A stretch of DNA of 64,000 bases. It comes from UBA1573 sp034005165 (GTDB lineage Bacteria; Pseudomonadota; Alphaproteobacteria; Micavibrionales; Micavibrionaceae). The notes beneath the pieces were generated by a model that searched no databases, was not told the origin of the DNA, and was given only the letters and a program-made list of their open reading frames with translations. The stretch's first letter is position 1. Each line of letters begins with the position of its first letter. The stretch is from contig JAVEVE010000001.1 in the NCBI GenBank assembly GCA_034005165.1, positions 496,001-560,000 of the forward strand. Direction: 5' to 3'. Made by a program: the position numbers and the translations under genes. Below are positions 26,321 to 35,288 of the stretch, in pieces.

Positions 26321-27066
26321 TGTCCTTGACATAGAGCATCTCGGCCTTTTTGAACAGGGCTAAGAATTTTATTACAAATATAATCCAGCATAAAATTGAT
26401 TTCGCTCGGATGCATGGTCGACAATCCGTCTTTAAGCGTCTCAACCATCATTTCGTACGCCATCTCTTTTTCGCCCATATCAGAGGCAATAATGGCCTGC
26501 ATCTGCAATGGCCATGCAGGCATATCAGGGCGATAAATCGCAGCCAACTCTCCGGCCAGATCCAATGCCAACTGCTCATTTTCAAGACGATGCCGAGCCA
26601 AAAATATTGCCTGCCCCAACCAACGCCATTTTTCTTTTTCCGGGTATTTTCCGATTGTTCTCAAATAATCAATAACAGGATAAAGCTGCTCAGGATTCTG
26701 TGTTGCTCCGAAATAATACGCGGCAAGAAACGGGACATACTCCGAGATGCTGTTTAAAGAATCCTCCATCCAGAACCATTGCTCGAGATGATCGTAATTA
26801 TAATCCTTCAAAGCCTCAGTCCGTCCCGTCATATTCCCAAAGTTCTGTAAAGTCAGCGCGCTAGAACGATATGCTAACTCTTTGTCTCCAAGAAATGCCA
26901 TAGTAATGCCCATAGAAGACGGAGCAGGAGGTATATTTGTCCACGCAGGCAGCTCAAGTCGGGTATAGCGCATCAAAGCGAGGTTGGAAAATAAGGCAAT
27001 AATAAAGATCGCGAATACCGGAAGTCCGATAACATTCCAGAAATATGGCTTGGGGGATTTCTCCAT
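26317..27066 (-). CDS. Single-pass membrane protein of the pilus/ABC group, unknown function
   Basis: 249 residues. One membrane helix lies at about 10-32 (VIGLPVFAIFIIALFSNLALM); the rest is helical, with repeat-like pairs resembling divergent TPRs (LALDLAGELAAIYRPDMPAW, EMAYEMMVETLKDGL), presumably periplasmic. I do not recognise the family. Its start overlaps the ABC permease stop by one base (TGATG) and its stop overlaps the AraC start by four. That coupling, and its place beside an ABC permease in a pilus locus, make it a possible counterpart of Myxococcus PilG; this is inference from position. Confidence 0.75.
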   Translation of the reverse strand: MEKSPKPYFWNVIGLPVFAIFIIALFSNLALMRYTRLELPAWTNIPPAPSSMGITMAFLGDKELAYRSSALTLQNFGNMTGRTEALKDYNYDHLEQWFWMEDSLNSISEYVPFLAAYYFGATQNPEQLYPVIDYLRTIGKYPEKEKWRWLGQAIFLARHRLENEQLALDLAGELAAIYRPDMPAWPLQMQAIIASDMGEKEMAYEMMVETLKDGLSTMHPSEINFMLDYICNKILSPVQKGRDALCQGQ

Positions 27067-27839
27067 CAGAACTGGCGCCGCTTCAAATCAATAATAGTTG
27101 CTGTAGCTATCAGAGCAAGAAAGACGCCCCCCTGAAGAATAACCATCAGCCAATCGGAAAGACCGACACCACCATACATCAACCAGTTCGTCTGAACCAA
27201 AAGATCAAGACGCGGTACAAAAACAGCAACCAACTGCATCACATATGATAGCCCCTTATGAACATCAAATGTCCCAGATAAATCATTACTATCTGCAATA
27301 ATAAGAAGTCCGCCCATCATACGGGCAAGAACATAAAATCCCAAAGTGGAAAGACCTGCAGAAACAGGACTGGATAAAACCATAGAAAAGAAAAAAGCTG
27401 TATTGGAAACAATTACAAATTCCAGAAAGATCCCAGCTGACCACAGGAGAATCCCATCGGGACCTGCGCCTGATCTGGAGAATATAAGAACCAGAATGGC
27501 AACAAAAACTGCAGCAAATAACGACAACAGCGTAAAGGCAGTCATGTGGGATAGAACAAAGGACAGTCGGGAAATTGGTCGGGTCAAAAGAAATTCGACT
27601 TCACGCGCATCAAAAGACTTACGCGTATAAAAAACGACAAAAAGGACAAGCCCTATAAGGGACAACAGCCTGACCCCGCCCGCTATATAAGTTACAACAA
27701 ACTGGTCTTGTTCAATAATCGACGCCGATCCGGAAAAAATGGATAAGCACACACCTAAGAGAGAGACCGCAACAACTCCCCAGAGCATGCGGTCTCGAAT
27801 TGCGGCTAAAAGCACATATTTAATCAAATGAATCGTCAC
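27066..27839 (-). CDS. ABC-2 type permease in the pilus locus
   Basis: 257 residues with six predicted membrane segments and the ABC-2 layout, in which the loop after the second helix carries REVEFLLTRPISRLSFVLSHM. No ATPase gene adjoins it; the only ABC ATPase of matching class in the window is at 35.3 kb in the same gene run, so the two probably form one transporter. The start lies 12 bases after the secretin stop and the stop overlaps the next start. The Myxococcus pilH/pilI pair is a precedent for an ABC transporter needed in type IV pilus assembly. Confidence 0.83.
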   Translation of the reverse strand: MTIHLIKYVLLAAIRDRMLWGVVAVSLLGVCLSIFSGSASIIEQDQFVVTYIAGGVRLLSLIGLVLFVVFYTRKSFDAREVEFLLTRPISRLSFVLSHMTAFTLLSLFAAVFVAILVLIFSRSGAGPDGILLWSAGIFLEFVIVSNTAFFFSMVLSSPVSAGLSTLGFYVLARMMGGLLIIADSNDLSGTFDVHKGLSYVMQLVAVFVPRLDLLVQTNWLMYGGVGLSDWLMVILQGGVFLALIATATIIDLKRRQF

Positions 27840-27851
27840 AACAGAGTGAAC

Positions 27852-29903
27852 CTACATTTTTACAGGACGGCGATCCTGACCAAACATCCGATACAATTCC
27901 TTATCGGTTTGATGGATGCTTTGTCCGGCAGTATCCAGAATTGTGGCTTTCATGAAGATAACCAATTCTGTTTTACTAACTTTATCGCCTTGATTGCGGA
28001 ACAATCCACCAAAGACAGGAATATCCTTAGCGACCGGAACACCTTCCTGCGTAGAGGTTGTTCCATCCTGAAGCAATCCGCCCATCACCATGATCTCACC
28101 AGAGTTCATATTCAGAACAGAATCCACTTCCTGAACACTGACGACTGGAATCTTTGAGTCTATATCAACACCTGCCGAAGCCGCAACGAACGCAACCCCA
28201 GGATCGGACACAAATTCCTTGATCTTCGTAACTGTAGGACGGACCTGCATGGAAACCATACGTTTATCCAGATTGATAGACGGCAACACGTTAATCAAAA
28301 CACCTTCAGGAACAGTTTTAATTTCAGAATCAACTTCGGTTGAACCGGCAGTGTTTACCGTTGCCTGAGTAATATTCAAATCAAGCTTGAAATATACTTG
28401 GTTTTTCGCAACGTTCAGAACAGCAGATTGGTTATTAAGAACAGTCAAGCGCGGACTGGCTAAGGCATGCACTGTTCCGAAACGGGACAACGCACTAACA
28501 AACGAACTGATATCATCACCTGCAAACCCGAATGTAATAACATTCGTGGACAGCGTATCAAATGCTGGCTTAGCGAATGACCCCGAAACACTAAAATCCC
28601 CGACACGATCCAGCAAAGACCAGTCAATACCGGTAGCGAACTCATCCGACAAGGACACTTCCAGAACTTTAGCTTCAATCAGAACCTGCGATGTTACAGA
28701 ACGCTTCAACTCATCAAGATAATCATCAATTTTTCTATGCAGGCGCTCATTTGCATAGACAGAGACGATACCCGCTTGTTTATTCATAGAATAGCTTGGT
28801 GTAAAGGTCACTTCATTCTGGACAGCACTTCCGCCGGACAGATTACTCGGCAAGGATTCAACACGCAAAACAGGGGGGGCAGTGACAGCAGCCGGAGTTG
28901 CACCAGCAATGTCTTCGATAGGAATAGAACTTGGTTGCGGAGCCTGTACAGATGTTGCAGCTGTATCCGTCGTAACAGTCGGCTGGGTAGCCGCACTCGG
29001 AACAGATGCTACAGGGTCACCTTGAGCATCATCGCTAGGTAAAGAGACCGGGGATGTCACATAGATATCACCTCCGGCTTGCGGAGCAACAGACGCAGCA
29101 GCAGCAGCCCCCTGCAATGCAGCGCCGTCGAGAGGGGGAACAGGCGGATTGTTGGCATTACCGGCCGTCAGGGTAATTTGAGGATCTTCAGCTGTTTTCA
29201 GATAACTTCCGGTCGAATTGGATTCCAGAATTTGCTTGATGTTAGTATCAAGCTCGGCCCAAAAATCGGAGTCGGATGTTGACTCAACAGTAAATTTAGA
29301 ACCGCCGGAAACGCCGCCTTCCCCACCACCTTCGCCGCTTTCAACGGAAACATCTGTCTGCATAGAGCCGCTGTTCTTACGAACAAAGCTCAAATAATCA
29401 ATCTTGTAGTTTTTGGTGTAAGGCGTATCCAACTCGATACGCAGGGTATTTTCATCAAACTTGTACCGCAAACCGGAAATTTCACAAATACGGTCAATTA
29501 CAACATCCATAGGACGGTTACGTGCAGTAAAAATAATTGATCCGGTAATGCGCGGATCAAGCTCGATATCATAATTTGCCTGCTTGGCTAACTCGAACAA
29601 GGCCTCACGCAGAGGAATACTTTGGTTGATAGCAATAGAAACCAGCGGCATAGGCGGCAAAGCCTGAACATTTTCAGCAACATATGGCTGCAAAGACGGA
29701 ATATCGTTGGATGAATCAGCGGCAGAAGCGAACTCCATATCTCTAGGAGCCAGTCCATCACGATAATCCTGAAACTCGCTGTTGGTTGTACGATCAATTT
29801 TCGTATAGTTATTAGCCAGATCACATCCTGATGCAGGCAGAAAAACGGACAAAGCGATAAGGCTTGTCACCGTAGTCTTGAGAGGGAAAGCTTTCAGTGT
29901 CAT
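27852..29903 (-). CDS. Secretin, PilQ/MshL-like lipoprotein
   Basis: 683 residues. A lipoprotein signal ends at Cys27 (PASGC). An N-terminal STN-like domain follows (VSIAINQSIPLREALFELAKQA, then IDRICEISGLRYKF). A long low-complexity Ser/Ala/Pro/Val stretch fills about 230-345. The secretin core comes last, with LIEAKVLEVSLSDEFATGIDW and the terminal signature IPVFGGLFRNQG followed by KTELVIFMKATIL. It should form the outer-membrane pore for the pilus. The lipid anchor and single N-terminal domain fit MshL better than PilQ. The 116 bases before the start may hold a promoter, but I see only a weak TAGAAT. Confidence 0.93.
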   Translation of the reverse strand: MTLKAFPLKTTVTSLIALSVFLPASGCDLANNYTKIDRTTNSEFQDYRDGLAPRDMEFASAADSSNDIPSLQPYVAENVQALPPMPLVSIAINQSIPLREALFELAKQANYDIELDPRITGSIIFTARNRPMDVVIDRICEISGLRYKFDENTLRIELDTPYTKNYKIDYLSFVRKNSGSMQTDVSVESGEGGGEGGVSGGSKFTVESTSDSDFWAELDTNIKQILESNSTGSYLKTAEDPQITLTAGNANNPPVPPLDGAALQGAAAAASVAPQAGGDIYVTSPVSLPSDDAQGDPVASVPSAATQPTVTTDTAATSVQAPQPSSIPIEDIAGATPAAVTAPPVLRVESLPSNLSGGSAVQNEVTFTPSYSMNKQAGIVSVYANERLHRKIDDYLDELKRSVTSQVLIEAKVLEVSLSDEFATGIDWSLLDRVGDFSVSGSFAKPAFDTLSTNVITFGFAGDDISSFVSALSRFGTVHALASPRLTVLNNQSAVLNVAKNQVYFKLDLNITQATVNTAGSTEVDSEIKTVPEGVLINVLPSINLDKRMVSMQVRPTVTKIKEFVSDPGVAFVAASAGVDIDSKIPVVSVQEVDSVLNMNSGEIMVMGGLLQDGTTSTQEGVPVAKDIPVFGGLFRNQGDKVSKTELVIFMKATILDTAGQSIHQTDKELYRMFGQDRRPVKM

Positions 29904-30019
29904 GGCAAAGAACTCTGCAATTTTTGTAGCGAATTGGACAAAATAGTGAACGCCATCATGATGACAGCAGAGTGATTCTACCCGATTTTTGATATGATTA
30001 CTATAGGGGCAAGGGAAAA

Positions 30020-31147
30020 TTATTCGGAAATCGTCAGCAACGAGGTATCCATACCTGAAAGCCCCGCATTCTCACCACCCAGACGGGATTGTTGCAGCTT
30101 GATTTTCATGTCACCCGGCATATCACTTTGAGACAAAGCAACATCCTCCGTGATAATTCCGCGCTGAAACAACTCAATCAGGGACTGATCGAATGTTCGC
30201 ATGCCAAGGCTTTGATTTGCCTCCATAACCTCACGGATTTTTGTAATTTTACCTTCCAGAATCAATTCCTTAACCAGCCCTTGATTAAGCATTACTTCAA
30301 GAGCAACAGTCATCCCGCCTGCTTTAGTTGGAACAAGTCGTTGCGAGATAATGGCCCGCAAATTCGTTGCCAAATTGAGACGAATTTGCTGGTGCATATC
30401 TTCATTGAACAAATTAACAATCCTTTCAATGGCTTGATAGGAATTGTTTGTGTGAATTGTTGCCAAGCACAAGTGCCCCGTCTCTGAAGCCGTTAAGGCC
30501 TGCTCCATGACTTCACGATCCCGAATCTCGCCAACCAGAATGACATCAGGACGCTGGCGCAAAGCATTCTTAAGCGCCACAGCGTAATTTTCGGTATCAA
30601 CACCGACTTCGCGCTGGGTAACAACGCAGCTTTTATGTTCGTGATAATATTCAATCGGATCTTCAATCGTAATGATATGCCCTTGGGAATTGGCGTTACG
30701 ATAATCAATCATTGAAGCGAGCGTTGTCGATTTTCCTGACCCTGTCATACCGGTCAACAGGATCAATCCGCGCTTGAGCATAGACAATTGACGCATGAGA
30801 GGTGGCAAACGCAATTCGTCAAATGACGGAATACGGGAGATAATTCGTCGAATAACCAAAGCAGGATGATGCCGCTGTTGCAAAATATTCACGCGAAATC
30901 GACCATGCCCCCCCATATCAATAGCCGTATTCAACTCCATGCGCATTTCGAAATCACGGCGCTGGCGCGTCGTTAAAATGGTCGTCAAAATATCATTCAT
31001 CTGCGCTGAATCAATTGGCTGCGAAGAAATCGGGGACAATCTGTCATCAACACGCAATGTCGGCGGAACGCCAACCGTCAAATACAAGTCCGTTGCATTT
31101 TGACGGTTCATTTGGACAAGGTATGAATAAATTTGCGGCTCGGTCAA
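30020..31147 (-). CDS. PilT/PilU-type retraction ATPase
   Basis: 375 residues. Walker A is GMTGSGKST, the Walker B region PDVILVGEIRD, and the His box TGHLCLATIHTNN; an N-terminal PAS-like domain precedes them. It is the second of two PilT paralogues placed in tandem and resembles PilU by position. PilU proteins assist PilT in disassembling the pilus at the inner membrane. The first codon overlaps the pilT stop by four bases. The C-terminus lacks the Gly-rich tail of its neighbour. Confidence 0.92.
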   Translation of the reverse strand: MTEPQIYSYLVQMNRQNATDLYLTVGVPPTLRVDDRLSPISSQPIDSAQMNDILTTILTTRQRRDFEMRMELNTAIDMGGHGRFRVNILQQRHHPALVIRRIISRIPSFDELRLPPLMRQLSMLKRGLILLTGMTGSGKSTTLASMIDYRNANSQGHIITIEDPIEYYHEHKSCVVTQREVGVDTENYAVALKNALRQRPDVILVGEIRDREVMEQALTASETGHLCLATIHTNNSYQAIERIVNLFNEDMHQQIRLNLATNLRAIISQRLVPTKAGGMTVALEVMLNQGLVKELILEGKITKIREVMEANQSLGMRTFDQSLIELFQRGIITEDVALSQSDMPGDMKIKLQQSRLGGENAGLSGMDTSLLTISE

Positions 31148-32301
31148 AATGAATACCCTTCATCAGCATTTATATTTTCTTGAGGGTCATTAGAAGCGCC
31201 CCCTTTCTTATGTCCACCGCCGCCTTTGGCTGCGGTTGCCATACCCGCATCACGATCACCACCTTCTTCATCGGTCGCTTTCATCAGTGCTGCGCGAGCT
31301 TCATCCTCATCAACAATTCCTTGATCGAGCAGGCTCTCGATACTGTCTTCCATAGTAATCATTCCATATCTTGAGCCGGTCTGAATCATGGAATACATCT
31401 GGGGAATCTGGTTTTCACGAATAAGGTTACGCACAGCATTTGTACCGACGAGGACCTCGAAAGCAGCAACACGGCCCTCTCCCCCCTTCCTCTTCATCAA
31501 TGTCTGGGCAACAACCCCTTGAAGAGAACTCGAAAGCATCGCACGGATCATTTCCTTATCCCCTGTCGGGAACACGTCGATAATACGGTCAATCGTTTTA
31601 GATGCAGAGTTAGAGTGCAGTGTCCCGAAAACCAAGTGCCCCGTTTCAGCAGCCGTCAAAGCCAGAGAAATCGTTTCATGATCACGCATCTCCCCTACCA
31701 GAATAACATCAGGATCTTCACGAAGCGCACTTTTCAAAGCACGCGAGAAGCTATGCGTATCTGTTCCTAATTCGCGGTGGTTAATCAACGCTTTTTTAGA
31801 GGTGTGGAAAAACTCCACAGGATCCTCAACGGTAAGAATATGCTTAGGCATCGTCTCGTTAATGTGGTTAATCATCGATGCAAGAGTTGTAGACTTACCC
31901 GACCCCGTAGGACCAGTCACAAGAATAATTCCTTTTTCCAGTTCCGCAAAGCGGCGCATAATCGGCGGAAGATCAAGCTCTTCCATAGTTGGAACAACAG
32001 AAGGAATGGTACGAAAAACAGCGGCAGAACCGTTTCTGTTAGTAAAAGAGTTCACACGAAAACGGGCTTTTTCACCAAAGGAAATAGCAAAGTCCAGCTC
32101 GAGATTTTTTTCATACTCGGCGCGCTGGTCGTCCGTCATGATGGAATACAACATGCCGCGAATATCTTCATTGGTCAAAGGCTCGGCTTTCAACCGTTTC
32201 AGGGTCCCGTAAACACGGACGATCGGAGGATTATTCGCACTCAAGTGCAAATCCGAAGCATTATTCTGCATAACAAAAGCTAGAAGCTGGGTAATGTCCA
32301 T
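31144..32301 (-). CDS. pilT: Type IV pilus retraction ATPase PilT
   Basis: 385 residues. The N-terminal DLHLSANNPPIVRVYGTLKRL is typical of PilT, Walker A is GPTGSGKST, the Walker B region PDVILVGEMRD, and the His box TGHLVFGTLHSNSA. The C-terminal 35 residues form an unusual Gly/Lys-rich tail (KGGGGHKKGG) not found in standard PilT. It powers pilus retraction. It follows the peptidase-like gene after 105 bases and overlaps the second PilT paralogue by four. Confidence 0.93.
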   Translation of the reverse strand: MDITQLLAFVMQNNASDLHLSANNPPIVRVYGTLKRLKAEPLTNEDIRGMLYSIMTDDQRAEYEKNLELDFAISFGEKARFRVNSFTNRNGSAAVFRTIPSVVPTMEELDLPPIMRRFAELEKGIILVTGPTGSGKSTTLASMINHINETMPKHILTVEDPVEFFHTSKKALINHRELGTDTHSFSRALKSALREDPDVILVGEMRDHETISLALTAAETGHLVFGTLHSNSASKTIDRIIDVFPTGDKEMIRAMLSSSLQGVVAQTLMKRKGGEGRVAAFEVLVGTNAVRNLIRENQIPQMYSMIQTGSRYGMITMEDSIESLLDQGIVDEDEARAALMKATDEEGGDRDAGMATAAKGGGGHKKGGASNDPQENINADEGYSF

Positions 32302-32406
32302 ATTGTTCCTCCAAAGGCAGAGACCCGTCCCCTATTCTTACCCGAGAATTGCAAATGGAAAGTAAATTTTTGGGCAGAATTTGAGGATAAAAGATTGAAA
32401 AGTGAA

Positions 32407-33030
32407 TTAAATTCGCATCAAGAATAGCATTGCGGCAAAAGATAATAAACCCAGAATCCATAAGCTGGGAGCTGTTCGGATAGGAAACATAATATTTTTG
32501 GAAGGTTTATTCAAAAACACTTGCACAACCCCACCAAAAACCCATGCTACAAAAAAAGGCAAACACAGCGCAAACAAACTGTTAAGCGCCAAGGATTGGT
32601 CATAACCTGATAAAAAATAATACCCGAGAAAAATCACCCCGCTCACAAGCTCTGCCAACGGGTATCTTGCCGAAATCGGAGTCCGGCAATATCGGCATTT
32701 CCCACTTAAAAACAGCCAGGAAAAAACAGGAACCAGATCAAGGACACCCAGAATATGCTGACATGTGGGGCATCGTGATCGTGCAGCACGCACTTCCCCT
32801 TGATCTTGCAGAACATTCCCTGAAGAGATAATCCAACTCTCGCCGCGCTGCGTCCGATAGGAAATGGCAGAAGAAAAACTGCCTAAAATCAAACCGATTA
32901 TAAAGACGAAAAACCCTATAACAGATGCATAAAAAGGATCATGAGCAAAAAGAAAAGAGGACGCCCCTCCAGTTATAAATTCCTGCCATAGAATGGCGGG
33001 CAATTCCGAGAGGGAGACATCCTGCTCCAT
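32407..33030 (-). CDS. Prepilin peptidase relative lacking the catalytic half
   Basis: 207 residues. The first membrane segment (about 35-58) ends in GSFSSAISYR, and the cytoplasmic loop has two CxxC pairs, CPTC (87-90) and CRYC (112-115), followed by PLAELVSGVIF. This is the N-terminal domain of type IV prepilin peptidase (the methylation/zinc part). The A24 domain that should follow carries two essential Asp residues, one after the third helix and one in GxGD. Neither is present: the matching helix reads VAWVFGGVVQVFLN and the protein ends after one more helix. It therefore should not cleave prepilins by itself. It starts 18 bases after the TPR gene. Confidence 0.85.
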   Translation of the reverse strand: MEQDVSLSELPAILWQEFITGGASSFLFAHDPFYASVIGFFVFIIGLILGSFSSAISYRTQRGESWIISSGNVLQDQGEVRAARSRCPTCQHILGVLDLVPVFSWLFLSGKCRYCRTPISARYPLAELVSGVIFLGYYFLSGYDQSLALNSLFALCLPFFVAWVFGGVVQVFLNKPSKNIMFPIRTAPSLWILGLLSFAAMLFLMRI

Positions 33031-33048
33031 TTTTAACTCAACACTGAT

Positions 33049-35193
33049 CTATCGTGCGACACGCAAACGGGCCAAACGATCATAGATAACATCACGCGGC
33101 AATCCTGAAACCCCACCTTGGATAGCATCGACTTCCAGTGCCTTTTCATAGAAGGAAATTGCCTGTCCTATGCGTCCTGCGCGCTCGCTCAAAATTGCGC
33201 GGTTAAAATAATGTTGGGCATTATTCGACTGCATTGCAATCGCCTTGTCCAGATAGTTCAAAGCATCATCCAGATTACCCGAATCCGCATAAGAAATCGC
33301 CAACTGGGCGACAATTGTAGCATTATCCGGAAATTTCTGGCGCAACTCGAGCAAACGACTCAAAGCTACAGCCGGCTGTTCACTGCGGATCAAACCGGCA
33401 AGGTTGATAACGGCTTCGGCATTATTTGGGCTAATAGCCAACAACTCTTCATAAGTCGAAATCGCCCGCGCATTTTCTCCGGTTTTCTGGTAGATAATCG
33501 CACGCCCCATAAGAACGCGCGGCTCTCTTGGGTTCATATTATAAAGCTCTTCAAACATTTCTTTTGCGGAATCAATACGTCCGAGTTTCAATGCACGATC
33601 CGCAGCAATCACCTTACTATCCAGAGACGTTGTCTCGATCTGGATTGGGGTTGACTTGCTAGATTTGGAAGACGTACTGGCCTTGGTAATACCGCCTTTT
33701 GATTTTGCATCATGAACAACAATAATGCTCTCGGTTTTTCCGCGCTTCACATCCATTGCCGGCGCAGGCATAGCATCAAGAATTTTACCCGGTGGCGCAT
33801 CAAAAAAGTCCATAGCCAATTCTTCATGCAAAAGATCGGCCTCGGATTTCTTGGCTGTTTTCTCGCCAGCAGATGAAACACCTGCCAATTCGGAATCGTT
33901 CGGCGCCTTTTCGGAAGAAATATCATCCACCAAACGTACTTTATGCTTTACAGTTTCGGTAGGCTTGAAAATTTTGGCATTCCCTTTATTCGGATCAACC
34001 TTTTCGACCACCTCGCCCGATTTCTCGACATTTTTTTCGGCAGCCTTATCAACAACAACCACTCCCCCTTCAGGAACAACAGGAGGGATGATATCCGTAA
34101 CGTCAGATGAAGGAGTTACGATATCGGCAGGAGCAGCAGGAGACTCCGTTGAGGGAATCTCAACAACGACAGGCGCAACGCTTTCTTCAATCCGGGGAAC
34201 CGAATCAGTAGCGACAACATTGCCCTCTGGAACCTCCGGCTGAATAACAACAGTCTCGGCAGAGGTCGGCACAGAAATTTCCTCTGGGTGCGTATTTAGC
34301 CCGACATTATTAACCTGCTCATTAAGAATACCCACAGGCACATCACCAACCATAACATTGTCAGGCATAACATCGGCAGGCATAACATTGTCAGGAATAA
34401 CATCATCAGGCATGGCTCCGATTACAACCGGGCCACTATTTTCATCTGCCCCATTTTCATCTACCCCTGTAGGCTGCGGCAAGTCCATAACGACTTCATC
34501 GAAAGGAGGTTCGTTTTGCGGCATCACAGGCACATCAGCAACAACACTTTCCGCATCAGGCGCGGAAGAGGAAGTCTCCTGCGCAGTTCCTGTATCTTCA
34601 GAATACGGCATAGGTTGCGGAGGCATATCACCCGCGACAACATCAGCAGGAGAAACCGTTATCGGACCACCTGTTTCAGAAGCACCACCCAACATATCAT
34701 TTAAATTGGCAAGCGCTCCGGACATACCGGAATCATTGACAAAGTTCCCTTTGATCTGGGTAAAAATTTCAGGATTCTTATGATAAAAATACCCGCCGAC
34801 CCCACCAACAGCAAGAAGAACCACACCAGCCATTAAAGCAGGAGAAGAGGATTTTTTGCGTTTTTTACGGCCGTCCGTGGGCGTTGCAAAAATCCCTGAT
34901 TCATCAACTCCGTCATCTATATCCGAGAAATCATGAAGGTCATCTTCAATAGCCGATGTTGAGTCCGAGTTGGACAGATAATCCTCACCAGGCTGTGCTG
35001 ACTTTTTACCACCGTCTCTTTCAGGGACCTTATAATCCGGCTCATCAGAGATATCTTCGACAGGCTGGACGACATCAAAGTCATTGGAATAATTGCCCTC
35101 GACAGGATTTTCTCCCTGCGCACCATTTTGACGCGCGTCATCTGGGAAGATAGCTTCGAATTCGTCTTGGTTGTCTTTATTTTGGTCAGACAT
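33049..35193 (-). CDS. Large TPR membrane protein of the pilus locus (MshN-like position)
   Basis: 714 residues from the ATG at 35193, which has AGGTG upstream; a GTG at 35202 is also in frame. It has an acidic cytoplasmic N-terminus, a KKRKKSS stretch, one membrane helix (about 122-140, ALMAGVVLLAVGGVGGYFY), then some 350 residues of Pro/Val/Asp/Glu-rich low-complexity sequence, including the 15-bp DNA repeat at 34351. The C-terminal 180 residues are TPRs (AISTYEELLAISPNNAEAVINLAGL and others). It probably spans the periplasm and supports pilus or secretin assembly; MshN in MSHA loci has a similar layout. Confidence 0.82.
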   Translation of the reverse strand: MSDQNKDNQDEFEAIFPDDARQNGAQGENPVEGNYSNDFDVVQPVEDISDEPDYKVPERDGGKKSAQPGEDYLSNSDSTSAIEDDLHDFSDIDDGVDESGIFATPTDGRKKRKKSSSPALMAGVVLLAVGGVGGYFYHKNPEIFTQIKGNFVNDSGMSGALANLNDMLGGASETGGPITVSPADVVAGDMPPQPMPYSEDTGTAQETSSSAPDAESVVADVPVMPQNEPPFDEVVMDLPQPTGVDENGADENSGPVVIGAMPDDVIPDNVMPADVMPDNVMVGDVPVGILNEQVNNVGLNTHPEEISVPTSAETVVIQPEVPEGNVVATDSVPRIEESVAPVVVEIPSTESPAAPADIVTPSSDVTDIIPPVVPEGGVVVVDKAAEKNVEKSGEVVEKVDPNKGNAKIFKPTETVKHKVRLVDDISSEKAPNDSELAGVSSAGEKTAKKSEADLLHEELAMDFFDAPPGKILDAMPAPAMDVKRGKTESIIVVHDAKSKGGITKASTSSKSSKSTPIQIETTSLDSKVIAADRALKLGRIDSAKEMFEELYNMNPREPRVLMGRAIIYQKTGENARAISTYEELLAISPNNAEAVINLAGLIRSEQPAVALSRLLELRQKFPDNATIVAQLAISYADSGNLDDALNYLDKAIAMQSNNAQHYFNRAILSERAGRIGQAISFYEKALEVDAIQGGVSGLPRDVIYDRLARLRVAR
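34351..34410. repeat. In-frame 15-bp tandem repeat within the TPR protein gene
   Basis: Four adjacent copies of a 15-bp unit (34351-34365, 34366-34380, 34381-34395, 34396-34410) encode repeated Pro-(Asp/Ala)-(Asp/Asn)-Val-Met/Ile. Copies 1 and 3 are identical. The length is a multiple of three, so changes in copy number would keep the frame. Confidence 0.9.
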
Positions 35194-35288
35194 TACATTC
35201 ACCTGGGATCATAACGGGCGGGACATTTGAAACTCGTGCGCGGAAAAGCAAATCACGCCCCTCCGCAATAGGGCAAATCATACACCAT

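Noticed and set aside
34351..34410. CRISPR-like repeat
   Set aside because: The 15-bp units are adjacent with no spacers and lie in frame inside a coding sequence.
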